NCBI GenBank assembly: GCA_001466705.2 | Contig: LATX02000205.1 | Coordinates: forward strand, 1 to 64,000 | Direction: 5' to 3' | Length of the DNA stretch: 64,000 nucleotides | DNA from: Moniliophthora roreri | Taxonomy: Eukaryota > Basidiomycota > Agaricomycetes > Agaricales > Marasmiaceae | Part shown: in pieces, positions 11,363-21,892 of the stretch | Layout of the letters: every line of letters starts with the position of its first letter | How positions within the stretch are numbered: position 1 is the first letter of the stretch | Program-made: the position numbers and the translations under genes | Notes under the pieces: generated by a model | What the model was told of the DNA's origin: nothing | Seen by the model: only the letters and a program-made list of their open reading frames with translations | Database searches by the model: none

Positions 11363-12892
11363 ATGAGCTCCGCAAACTCTCCTTCCCGTGACGCCGTATT
11401 GGTTGAGATACAGGAGCGACTAGGGCCAAACCCAACTGTCGGAACTTTCCTCTCCATTGTCAAGGAGCTTTCTCCAGCTCAGACGGAGGCTCTTCTCTCC
11501 AATCCCGTAAAGTCTCTGGTCGTAATTCAGGACCAGCAAGCGGCGGTCAAGGTTGAAGTTGCGAAAGCTCTTTCTTCCAATGAAAACGATGAACATCTCA
11601 AGACCGCAGCCGATGCAGCGGGTGCAGCAGTTGCTAAGCTGCAAGAGATGTTTGATTCGTTACTGCACAAGCTCGGACCAATCGATGTGAAGCACAAGCA
11701 GAACTTCGTCCCTAAAGCGCGAGCATTGCACGAGGTAATCTCTTGCACTCATTGATGTAACTGTTGGCTCATACATGGTCCCAGCAATTCACACATTTGG
11801 TTCAGTCAAGCAAGGTCATGGCGACAAAAATCACAGACTATGGAAGACGTGAGTCATTTGGGCAGCATGTTTAAGATAATACTAACGATGCAAATCATGC
11901 AGAGTTCGACGTTGAGATTATGAGGTTTTGTGCCAATCCTGAACGTCCACTGCAGGACCGTCAGGAAAAAATCACCCAGTTTATTAAGGTACGCACTTAC
12001 AACGTCCTTCTATCACTATGATAACTCAAAATGCAATTCAGGAAATTGAGACATTCTCAGGTGACGCTCTGGGCACGAAATCCACCTTTGATGAATTCGA
12101 AAGTGCCTTTGCTGCCTTCGAGAGCTCGTTCAGCTCATGGGCGTCTGGTAAAGAGGGCCCAATGAACAAGGATCTGGATCAGGCTACCAAAAAGTTACAT
12201 GAGCTGCAACACAGGATTGAAGAGCTTAGCAAAGAGATCAAGGATGCTACCAGGCATGTCAGATATGCAACCTTTATACCATTCATTGGCTCAGTAAGTC
12301 ACTAGCTTAAGTGATCTCGCTAGTACTCCATACTAATAAGCCCATAGATCGCCGGGAGACTAAGTTCCGAGTATCACCAACTACCTGAATTACTCGCCGA
12401 TATAGAGGGTGATCATTTCCCGCTGCTTTTAATTCGTGCTTCTGACCAGTTGATAAAGGAGCATCTCAAGAGACTAAAGAGACATCGAACCGAATTGATT
12501 CTCTCAAAGGACAAGCTGGAGACATCAGGGCCACCCGAAGCGACATCCAGGACACTGGCAAGGTCGCCTTGGCAAGGTGGAGAAAGAACATCTCTGAAAC
12601 TTATCAACTATGGCAGCACGTGCTGGAAGATGCCATTCATATCCAGGATTGGGTGAAAAATGGCGCCAAATACGCTGTGAGTACTAGAGTATTTGACAAA
12701 GAATTGTGCCCTCTAATCACGGCGGTCCGGGCTAAATAGGAGATGCCTGACTACATGATAATGTGTCTTGACAATAAGGTTGGAATATGTGAGTAGCTAT
12801 TCTTGCACAAGAATGACAACAAGTCCCGTGCTGACCATTAAATAGATCAGGGTATGGCAAAATATTTGGAGCAATACGTGCAGAGAGTTTAG
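11363..12892 (+). CDS. helical, coiled-coil protein of unknown function
   Basis: About 400 residues over eight exons that all join in frame. Exon 1 (MSSANSPSRDAVLVEIQERL) ends at a GAG/gtaatc donor near 11732. Later exons carry QFTHLVQSSKVMATK, FDVEIMRFCANPERP, a long amphipathic helix around LHELQHRIEELSKEIKDATR, a short hydrophobic turn YATFIPFIGSIAGRL, a second long helix (IDSLKGQAGDIRATRSDIQD) and an end of MAKYLEQYVQRV and stop. The plan of two long helical arms around a central hydrophobic segment is reminiscent of alpha-helical pore-forming proteins of the ClyA/HBL/xenorhabdolysin type, of which basidiomycete relatives exist, but equally of structural coiled-coil proteins. There is no signal peptide. 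I infer only the fold class. Confidence 0.7.
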
Positions 12893-13374
12893 GGATCACG
12901 AATGGGATACTCGACCGACTACTCAATGACTCAATTCCTACGCTTTGCTTTATGGAAACATCACGATTTTAATGTCTTAAATGCTTGAACTAAATGGTAT
13001 GGGTAGACGCGTTCAAATGTGATTTACTACCGAAAAAGACACTTCTTCGTACACGTATCTCATTCTCCTCCTCACGCTTGCAGTTGCAGCGAACGCAAAT
13101 TGGTGATTAGAAATGTACGAGCCATAGATTAGAGCGGCACGAAGAGTCCAAGTTTCGACGGTGTACTCATTGCCGGGTTTTGTTATAAGCATCCGATGTA
13201 GTGGTGTTGTTCGAACCCACGATACTTTTGAAAATATGTGACGCACACCAGGCCTGTAAGTTGTTTCGATAGTACAATTCCTTGCCCGTAGGCCCGGTTT
13301 GGAATAATACATATCACCTAAGTAAACACATTGGCCTGAACGCCTAACAGTAACATACACACATTTCAAATAAT
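12893..13374. other. intergenic, convergent gene ends
   Basis: Space between convergent genes. A 118-codon minus frame (13013-13369) has no motif and lies directly behind the secreted-protein stop; I treat it as non-coding. Confidence 0.4.
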
Positions 13375-13986
13375 TTAAACGATATTAACTTTGACCTCAG
13401 AGGTATCGTGTTCAGAGGTCCTATCCCCTTCAACCTATCAGTACAGCACGGTCAGCAAAACGAAAACACCACTCGTTGGCCAAATGAACTCACCCCAAAA
13501 ACGACAAGATGCAGAGACCCAAGGACTGCCTGACCCTTTGGAATATCGCTTGGAATTTTGACCTTGAACTCTTGGTGCATGTTCTCACTGCTGTCTGCCT
13601 TCGGATCGTAGGGTCCCTTGTACAATAGATATCCAAACTCCTTATCGATAGGCTCACATCCCTTGCTAGCGCAACTCTGCAAACCGAGAGCGATACCGAC
13701 GTGTTCGACGCTACCGACAGGGTACTTGTTGTCACGCTTGTCGCGCTTGTCACCCTGCTTGCTGTTGGGGTTAGCGGAGAAGACGAGGAACTAGATGTTA
13801 GGCTCTGACGTTAGTGTGTGCTAGAGGAGAATAAAAAACGCCACGAACATTTGTTTCGATGCGAAGCGTTATTTCTGAGCCTGCCTTAATATCGGCATTT
13901 GCCGCCGGAGACACGATGCGAGCAGTTTGTGCGAAACTGCCTGCAGTGAGTGAGAGCACAGTGGCGAATGGTAGGAAGTACTTCAT
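13375..13986 (-). CDS. small secreted protein, Kre9/Knh1-like beta-sandwich type
   Basis: Secreted, probably cell-surface protein. Three exons: the first begins MKYFLPFATVLSLTAGSFAQ, a clean signal peptide, followed by TARIVSPAANADIKAGSEI, the typical start of the Kre9/Knh1-like extracellular domain. After an intron come FLVFSANPNSKQ, VGIALGLQSCASKGCEP and EFKVKIPSDIPKGQAVLGSL. A second intron (donor GGGGTGAGT, acceptor GATAG) joins VVFG to VEGDRTSEHDTSEVKVNIV and the stop. Mature size about 150 residues with a Cys pair. Basidiomycete genomes hold many such small secreted proteins. The family label is by pattern; function is unknown. Confidence 0.75.
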
Positions 13987-14424
13987 GGTTTTTCTTTGGT
14001 GTCGAAGTATCTTTGGGTCAGAGGGTTTTATAGCCAGCGCAGTGCATTTGACTTCGGATGCGTATGACGGGAGTGTTTCGAGCATTCCGGCTTCCGAGAC
14101 GCATGTTCATCGGAACGGGAGACGAGTGCTGTGCTGTTGCGAAGCAGAACCGACGTGCCGCAAGACGCATTTTGCAAGCATCACAGCCTAGTGCACTGCT
14201 GTTACCACTCCGGCAGGACTGAGAACGAAAATGGCGCCCTGCCACTCACATTCCGATTTAATCAAATACACACCCGAGCGTAGTTCTGTCCTCGTGGATA
14301 GAATCCTGCTGAGTCTTAATGAACCTTTTGATTTTTCCTTTGTTCCAGTATCAGAGTGAAATTGGAAAAGGTATATCGTTCCATGACTTGTATCCCGAGC
14401 CCAAGGTAATAACCCCAACCCTCG
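13987..14424. other. promoter region of the secreted-protein gene
   Basis: Upstream flank of the minus-strand secreted gene; minus strand reads TATAAAACC near 14023-14031, a plausible TATA box about 40 bases before the ATG. An open minus frame at 14188-14418 may belong to the end of the next gene. Confidence 0.4.
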
Positions 14425-15940
14425 TCAGCTGCATTGACTCGAGAGGTGAGAATAGGTGGTGTACGCTATGAGAATATCCATTCTCTCATCCCGTGACATC
14501 CAACCATCATCCCCCTTCCTTGCTGTCTCCGCTACACGCGAAATATTTCTACGCAAAAACAGCCCTCTACCGTCCATGGGGATGTGTTACTTTCAATGTA
14601 TCATCAATGGGCAGCACTCTGCCATAACAGAGTCTAGTCGTACTGAGCGAATGGCATAGAATATGGAGGGAGAGAGACTTTTGAACGTACTCAGGCCTTG
14701 TCCGTTAGCGTGAGCCAGTATTGCACTGCGAGGAAAGGTCTGAGTTTAGTGGAGCGATATTTCTGCATTCATCTCATCAGTCCTACGTGTCTGAAACGAT
14801 GAAGTGGGACGTACATTGTTCATTCACGATATTCCATATCCTGAGTGTGGGCTTCCGAGTAATTGGCACGAGGCATGTGTCTTGCGATGCGGAGAGAGGA
14901 GAGAGGCTGATGTCTGTAAGTGCCGAGATCCCCATGTTGGCTGAGGTGTTGCCGGTGGGGAGGTCAACCTGTATGTACCCTAGCCTAGAGGATTCCGTGA
15001 CGAAGAGAGGCTGAGCCCAACGACATGGCCTATACTGTGTCAACTCTGGTGTTATAGCGAATATAAAGAAAGACGCACTCTGGTTATGACCTTGGGGTGT
15101 GAGTTTCCTCGACACACGTAGGGAGAAGTTGAGTCGTGGGCCATGGACGGGCTGAAATGGCAAGCGAAGATCTCGAGATAGTGACACAGTGGGAGGAAAG
15201 GTATATCCATTGTGCCAATTGTCACCGTCTTCGCTGGCGGTGCAAGTTTCCGAGACACGGGCAGGTGTATTACGATGGGACGAGGTGAGAGGATAGGTAG
15301 GCAGCGTAGGTGTCAATCGTTATCTGGAGGAGTGGGAGACGCTACGTCGAGAGGTGGTGTTCAGTTTGAGGGAAAAGACAAGGGAGCCAGACAGCGTATG
15401 CATTCCATGAAACCCTTAACGTTCTCTCGCGCTCTATCGCAAGGTATGGCCTGTATTCCTCACGTCAATTCGGATGCGTTATAATCGATGAGCATGACTA
15501 TGGATGTGATTAGGCGATATGGGTAGATGGTGTACTGATTCATGTCATGAGCTGCAAGTCGGGTTGTTCAGTCGAAAGAAGTGAAGGAGACGAGGTGAGT
15601 CGAGAGCATACCCGCACCTGCCCGGAGTCGTACATTTCTTCTGACATCAGGATCAGACACGTAGACTGGAGTAATGAGTTTGCGAAATCCTGTCTGCATC
15701 GTCAGTCAAAGAGAATGAAAGCGGGGCGCTTAAAGAGCACACCTCGGCTGATATTCGTCACACCACCATGGGCAACTGTCAGAAAGCAAGAAAGGGAAGG
15801 CGAAAAACATGCTTACCGGGACCCGTTGTCTTTCCCACGATCCGGCGCACGGACCAGGATGCCGGTCAGCTTTTCGAAACGGACCCTCATCTCCACCTCG
15901 AGCTCAGGGACTTTGCTGGCTTCAGCACCTGCAGAGGTAT
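14425..15940 (-). CDS. unidentified multi-exon gene, paralogue A
   Basis: I do not recognise the product. Coding is inferred because the minus strand aligns with a second locus (about 18.7-20.6 kb) and the better-conserved reading frame is shared: ILVRAPDR near 15850, RKLITPVY and NVRL near 15680-15620, a LxLRVS..TP block near 15110, an LFVTESSR block near 15000 ended by an intron, and LFLRRNISRV near 14550. A 177-codon open frame (14783-15316) covers the centre. Boundaries are approximate; the TGA at 14425-14427 is the likely end. It is head-to-head with the second P450, so the two may share a promoter region of about 400 bases. Confidence 0.4.
15845..15856 (-). promoter_or_regulatory. recurrent 12-mer, exact
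   Basis: Plus strand GCGCACGGACCA. Here it may lie inside the coding sequence of paralogue A (minus strand reads L-V-R-A across it), or paralogue A may begin downstream of it. Confidence 0.45.
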
Positions 15941-16159
15941 CACTTCTCCTGCACGCACAGTTCGGTGGTACTACAGTAATGCATCTGCTGGCAAGCTTCG
16001 TTTTTGTATTGGATCCTGTTCAGACTGCAAGCCATAGCCTTCGTCATCATTTGCTGATGTTAGGACATTCCTTGATTGATAAGGTCAGATGGACGGACGC
16101 CTTTGACACCTTCGTGAGGCAAATGACCAACCGATTAGATTTTGGCTCGTAGTCTGGAG

Positions 16160-16168
16160 TATAAAAGG
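16160..16168 (+). promoter_or_regulatory. TATA box of P450 copy 2
   Basis: TATAAAAGG about 150 bases before the start codon. Confidence 0.75.
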
Positions 16169-16311
16169 AGGCGCATCCAGAGTATCGGAATTGCTTTTTC
16201 TCTCGCTCCCAGACGCTTCAAATTCGGTACGCTATTGATTTCATATGTTGCTATTTTTAACTAATGTCTGACTCTCAGTCTGTCACGATTGCCTACCCAA
16301 TCCTATCCACC

Positions 16312-18472
16312 ATGGCTGTCACTATAACAGCCTCTCTCGGCTGTGCGCTGTTATCACTTTGCGCGTGGATAATCTATCTAAACTCCAAATCACCAAGAAA
16401 TTTACGACTACCACCTGGTCCGAAGGGTCTCCCACTCGTAGGCAATATTTTTCAGATCAACCCCAACCAGCTGTGGAATGCACTAGTCAAATGGGAGAAG
16501 GAATATGGTGCGTACACATAGTGACTGGCGTCTCGATTCCGCTTTTCAAACATGAACTCTGTTGGCTAGGTGCTATTGTCCACTTTCGGCTGTTTAACCA
16601 GAACATCATCGTGTTAAATTCGGGGCAGGTAGCTGGAGATATACTTGATCGTCGTGCCGCAAATTACTCGCAGCGACCTCGAATGCCTGCCGTTGAGTAC
16701 TTGACAGGTGGTTTATCCATAATAACGATGGATCATGGGGACAAGTACGTAGTTCTCGTTCAACTTTCCTTTTACAGAATCAATCTGAATCTTGCCTTCT
16801 CTGAAAAGGTGGCGCTTGATGCGTCGTGCAGCACATGAAACATTGAATGCCAGGGCTAGTACTCTGTACCATCCAGTCCAAATGCGTAAGGGTATTCAGT
16901 TTGCGATGGATATTCTGAATAGTCCGGAAAAGTGGCACGAGCATACTTATCAGTACGATAATAATCTTGCTCTTACAGGATCCATGTTTACATTTATGTT
17001 ACGAACAGATTCACCTCATCCCAAGCTGCATCTATATTATACGGCGAAAAATCCAACAGCCATGCCATTATCCGAGATCTCTCTGCTCTCGTAGATGATC
17101 TATCTGAAGCCGGGTCGCCAGGAAAGTATCTCGCAAACCATATTTCCATTCTCGAGCATGTCCCGGATTTCCTAGCAAGGTGGAAACAAGAGATGGGAGC
17201 GAAACATAACATGTATACAGCGAGGCTGCTCCGATATTTTCTTACTATCAAGGAGGCGATGGTAAGTATATCGTACTCCAGGTCAGAACCAATGATTCTA
17301 CTTATACCTTCAGCTACAAAGACAAGATCCCGGGCCTAGTTTCTGTAACATGCTTGTCGAAACACATGAGGATCATGGGCTAGATGACCTAGGATCAGCT
17401 TGGTTGGCTGCAATGTTGTAGTAAGCGACCGCAACCGTTATATTCTCAGATATCTCAGTGTATTCTTATTGTTTCGTCCCAGTTTAGCAGGATATGAAAC
17501 TGTGAGTCAATTATTTTCTGGCATTGAACTCATAATCTCACTTTCCCGTCCTTGTAGGCAGCAACTGCCTTGGTGTGGTTGATCGTCGCTATGATCGCCT
17601 TTCCCGAAGCTCAACATAAAGCTCAAGAGGAACTTGATACAGTCGTTGGGCGAGGTAGGATCCCGACCCTGCAGGATATGGAAAACCTTCCATATATGCG
17701 TGCAGTCGTGAAAGAGGTAGGAGTATACATTCTTTTGCATCAAGTAAGCTCATCTCTGCTCCGATAAAAGGTATTGAGATGGCGACCTCCTGGTCCAATG
17801 GGTGTCTTCCATGCATCTCTAGAGGTGATCAGTGCACTGCTTTGATACGATTGCAGGCATCAGTTCATTCCGAATATCTTTAGGACGATATATACGAGGG
17901 TTATTATATCCCGAAAGGTAGTTGGGTTATAACAAATATTCTGTGGGGTTTCCTGGTTTTCTTCAACTTCCTTTGCTGATACCTATTAGATCAATGAATC
18001 ACGACACAGCGACGTACGGGCCAGATCCGGACATATTCAGGCCCGAAAGATTCATGAAAGAAGATGGAACGCATAAAGCTTCACCCCCTGATACCAAGGA
18101 TATAGGTCACTACTCATTTGGATTTGGGCGTAGGTGCGTACTCATCTCGAGGTTATATCCCGACATCGATGGGAACCTGTACCCCAGGATCTGTCCAGGA
18201 AGATATCTCGCATTGAACACCTTGCTCACATTTTCCATCGTATTATGGGCCACACGGCTCGAGCCTGGAACAGACGCTAACGGAAGAAGGGTACCCCCAA
18301 GCACTTGTGATGAAGGGTCCGGCTATCTCAGGTGAGTGATATATCAGTGAGACAGGGTTAATCATTACACTAATCATTGAATAGTCGACCTCCGGCATGC
18401 AAGGTCTCGTCTCGACCTCGTTTCCCCGGTGCTCAGGACATACTTAAGATGGCAAAGGAAGAATGGATTTAG
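16312..18472 (+). CDS. cytochrome P450 monooxygenase (copy 2)
   Basis: Paralogue of the P450 at 5999 with the same exon plan. N-terminal anchor ASLGCALLSLCAWIIYL, hinge LPPGPKGLPLVGN, I-helix LAGYET, EXXR in KEVLRWRPPG, FRPERF, and heme loop FGFGRRICPGRYL; it ends in the same KMAKEEWI. Between the K-helix and N-terminus the frame is intact if the intron starting at gtacgataat (near 16957) is removed, which joins HTYQ to FTSSQAAS. I prefer ATG 16312 over 16264 because the sequence just upstream ends in a branch-point and CTCTCAG acceptor, matching the 5'UTR intron of copy 1. Substrate unknown. Protein about 505 residues; no damage seen. Confidence 0.9.
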
Positions 18473-18699
18473 GTGTTTGAAATGCAAGTTCCGAGATAAC
18501 TCGACATACTGATATTCCGTAGGAGGCTTCTGTATGACAGCAGAATGCAAATATGTTGAAAAAGGCAAGAGCTCTTATTGTGCCGGGTAACTTCCTGACG
18601 CAGATCAGTATATATGGTACTGCCTGAAAGGCTGAATATCTCCCCCACGTAACGTAGGTATGTATTCAAGGGTGTAACGGGAACATCTTCATCAACTAG

Positions 18700-20590
18700 T
18701 CAAGCTCTGGTAAAGGGCTGCTTTGAGTTTCGGTGGTGATTCCATTTCGCTCTTTTTGTATTGATAACCGCAAATTAGTGGATATTAGACTTCTATGAAC
18801 ACCGAGATCAATACCCTGACCCTCCGTCAGTAGAGGTAGGTGATGTAGACTGAACGAGAATAGTACAAGTGTTATAAACCCCCGAGTAACGCTACCCTCT
18901 AAACCCACTTCCCACATATCCGCTCACCCTCATATTGCCTCCACTCGCAAAATTCTCCTGCGCAAACAAAACGGCAATCCTCCATGCACCGGCGCGTGGT
19001 ATTCCCGACAAGCATTGAGCGTCGCGGATTATGAGGTAGGACGCCAAGTGGCTGGGTAGTCACAGAAGGTCACACTCAGGCCGCGTGAGCTAGCATTCTA
19101 TCATAAGGAAAGGCTTAGTTGAACGGTGTTCCCTGTATTCATCTCGTCAGTCTTACGTCTTCGATGAAGTCAGTAGGGGGGACGTACATTGTTCACCTAC
19201 GATATTCTGGTATGCAATACAGAGAGATATGCTGTTGTTGTCTGTAGGTGTGGAGGTCGCTACGTTGAGAAGCATGTTGCCAAAGGAAAAGAGAACATGG
19301 ACATACCCGGCGTGAGCACCCGGTCACGAAGAGAGCGAGGCCGCCGAATAACCTGTATCCGTGCCAGTTGTAGTTAAAGGAGGGTGGGTAAAGGAGGTTG
19401 CGCTCGGCTGATTAAACAGGATGTTTTGGTGCGGAGGCTTGGGTGTGGGCTCTAGGGACATACGTAGTCGTATCGGAAGAGAGTTGGATTGTGGATGGCT
19501 AGCGGTACGTTGACTGAGGCCATTATGAACATCAGCTGCATTAGTCAGAGATCTAAACAGCATGTTGATAAAGGAGAACATACCGCAGCTAGGGTTCCAT
19601 CACGAAAAGGGGACGAGCAGGGCGAGTCTGTATCCGTTGTATGAAAACTGGTGTGATGAAGAATGGAGAAGTACCCACTGGAGCCGATGGTCGGTTCTTC
19701 TTCGCTTGGACAGCAGTTTTCCGAGCTAATAATAGGTGTGTTGCGATAGAGAAGGCGAAGGACGAGGTCGGCAGCGTGAAGTGCTTGTTTTTTTCTCGAA
19801 AAAGTGGAGATTTCTACGTTGGGAAGGGTGCTCAGTCGGACAGGACGAAGACAAGGTACACAGAGAACGTACCCGTCCATAAACGCCTAACAGCACTTTC
19901 GTACTATGCTTCATCAGGACTTATTATGGTTTGGAGTTGCGCCAGCTGAAAAGACGTTCAAGTTATCTTCAACCCGACTTGGAAGGTGGCTACTGGTGCA
20001 GGTAGGCAGTGTTCAATGCATCATGTCATGGACAAAGTCGTTCATTCGTTGCCTGAAGGTGTGCAAGTCGGAGGGCGCTCCGGATTACCAGCCAGTCAAT
20101 GTGAAAGAAAACGAGGTAGGCTGAGAGCATACCTGCCCCTGCCTGGAGTCGTACATTTCCTTTGCTATCAGATGAGACACGGTAGACTGGAGTAATGAGT
20201 TTGCGAGATCCTGTCTGCATCAGTGGATAGTCAGTCAAAAGGGAGCGAAAGCCGGTTTCAAAAACATACCTCCTTCAATCTAACCCCCGCGGCATGAAAA
20301 CCTGTGAGATTCATAAGGCTGGGGCAGAATAATGTTAGCCCTGCATCCGGCATCCACCATAAGGAAGATGAACGTCAAAAGGAAGGAAGCGAATGCTTAC
20401 CCGTGTCCCTTGTTTTTCACACGATCTGGCGCACGGACCAGGATGCTTCTTTCACCGTAACCATCATGATCGGCTTTACTCTAGGACTATGGTGGGCGAT
20501 CTTTGCTGATAAACAGACCTTCCTCCACATCTCGAGTTCTGGAACTCTGCTACCTTCAGTATCGGCAGCCAGACGCCGATATTAGCATAC
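18700..20590 (-). CDS. unidentified multi-exon gene, paralogue B
   Basis: Second copy of the unidentified gene at 14.4-15.9 kb. Shared blocks in the same reading frame are VPELE near 20530, ILVRAPDR near 20430, RKLITPVY and GNVRLQAG near 20190-20110, LRLRMS..TP-type sequence near 19450, and LPFCLRRRILRVEA near 18960. An approximately 60-codon module containing GYRL/ALFVTG and followed by an intron appears at least twice here (near 19640 and 19340), so B may have gained an internal exon duplication. Some frames contain stops, and I cannot exclude decay. The start and end are approximate. Confidence 0.35.
20429..20440 (-). promoter_or_regulatory. recurrent 12-mer, exact
   Basis: Plus strand GCGCACGGACCA in paralogue B, at the position equivalent to 15845 in paralogue A; these two copies share ancestry by duplication. 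Confidence 0.45.
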
Positions 20591-21892
20591 GGACGGCCAT
20601 TCCTCATCTTCCGCGCACGCAACATGGTAATTCGGTTCCTGTTGCGCATAAAAACGAATAGACTGTCTAGGTGATCACCCTCAGTGATTGGCTTACTGAC
20701 CCTTTGAACAATTTTCTCGATCGTTGTGGCGTGCTCTTAGTGTCATCGGGTCTACCGTAAGTATATCTATCCACGCAGTGACGATTGATACTCCACATAT
20801 ACTATCTTCCGAGCTCCTTTGCTGCGCATCATCCTTCCCGCCTTACTACATCGTCGTCAACTTCGGCATGGCCTTCATCTTCCGCTCTTCCTCTTACCAT
20901 CCTCACTGCCTACTTGTCTCCCGTTGCTCGAGAAAGGAAGATGCAATAAATTAAGTTTACTAAGGCATAAATTCAGACAACTGCGCTATAGTTGGATTGC
21001 AAGCCTGAGACAGCTAGTTGACGAACCCGTTCACACCAGGTGCTCCCTAATATCATGGGCGGGATCCAAGGTATCAAGGACATCGCCGGCGAAGGTACGA
21101 TATTAACATGATTGCATTCTGCTCCTACGCCGACTCATTTTCCCCGGAGCGAATTATACCGCTGGACAATCGTCATTGTATACGGGATCGTTGGATTGGT
21201 AAGTTTCTCATCGAATTGCCGCTCATCCCGGGAATTATTGATGACCCAAGTTTCTCGTTTGGAAGACTTAATCTGCTTTTCACGAATATGGCTTGATTCG
21301 TTGTCAAAGTGTTCTGCGTCTAATTCGGGGATACTCCTTGTGCTATTCGTCTTTATCTTTGCTGATCAGGACTTCGACTCACCGTGAAATGGGCATGCGA
21401 GCTATTCACGATCATTGCGCAGCTAAATGTTCACTCGGTTTTCCGGTCAGATGAACACCTTTGAGCTTCCCACCTTTCCTCATTTAGTTCTTGCCTTCTG
21501 AACTGGACCTTTACCGAGGAGTTTCTTGCGAGATGTCTTCCTGAGCATGCTCGCCGCCGGGTTCTGCTTCTAGATCAGGGACACAATTCCGCTTGGCATC
21601 ACCTTATTCATGTGGATCCCTTAATCCTGCGTTCACAGGGCTAACGAAAAACATACTGTGTTATTATTAACGCGCTTTTTTTGATATTGTGTTTGCGACG
21701 TGCCTGGATCTGCCTCAGCTCTGCTGACAAAAACACGGAGAACGGGCACCATAGACAGCACTTCGAGCTGTAGAAAGAGGTAAAAGCCGCTCCTGATGGC
21801 GCTTCACTCCACAAAATTGATAGCCGTTGCTCCACGAGCGTTGAAACCTTGAGTAGAAAAACACCGTTGTGCACCCTCTACGGCTCATCATC
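20591..21892. other. intergenic, unresolved ORFs
   Basis: Several hydrophobic short frames (for example VIVYGIVGLV near 21180 and a 76-codon frame at 20724) hint at a decayed membrane protein, but I could not join them into a recognised family. The last 250 bases are the transporter promoter and leader. Confidence 0.3.

Noticed and set aside
13013..13369. 118-codon minus-strand frame
   Set aside because: No motif, and it directly abuts the 3' end of the secreted-protein gene; probably 3' flank.
15547..16152. 201-codon open frame on the plus strand
   Set aside because: It lies antisense to paralogue A; the minus-strand frame is the one shared with the second copy, and this one shows no motif.
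5999..18472. A single secondary-metabolite gene cluster spanning the P450s, transporter and laccase
   Set aside because: No backbone synthase (PKS, NRPS, terpene cyclase) is present, and intergenic distances and duplications give no sign of a unit.
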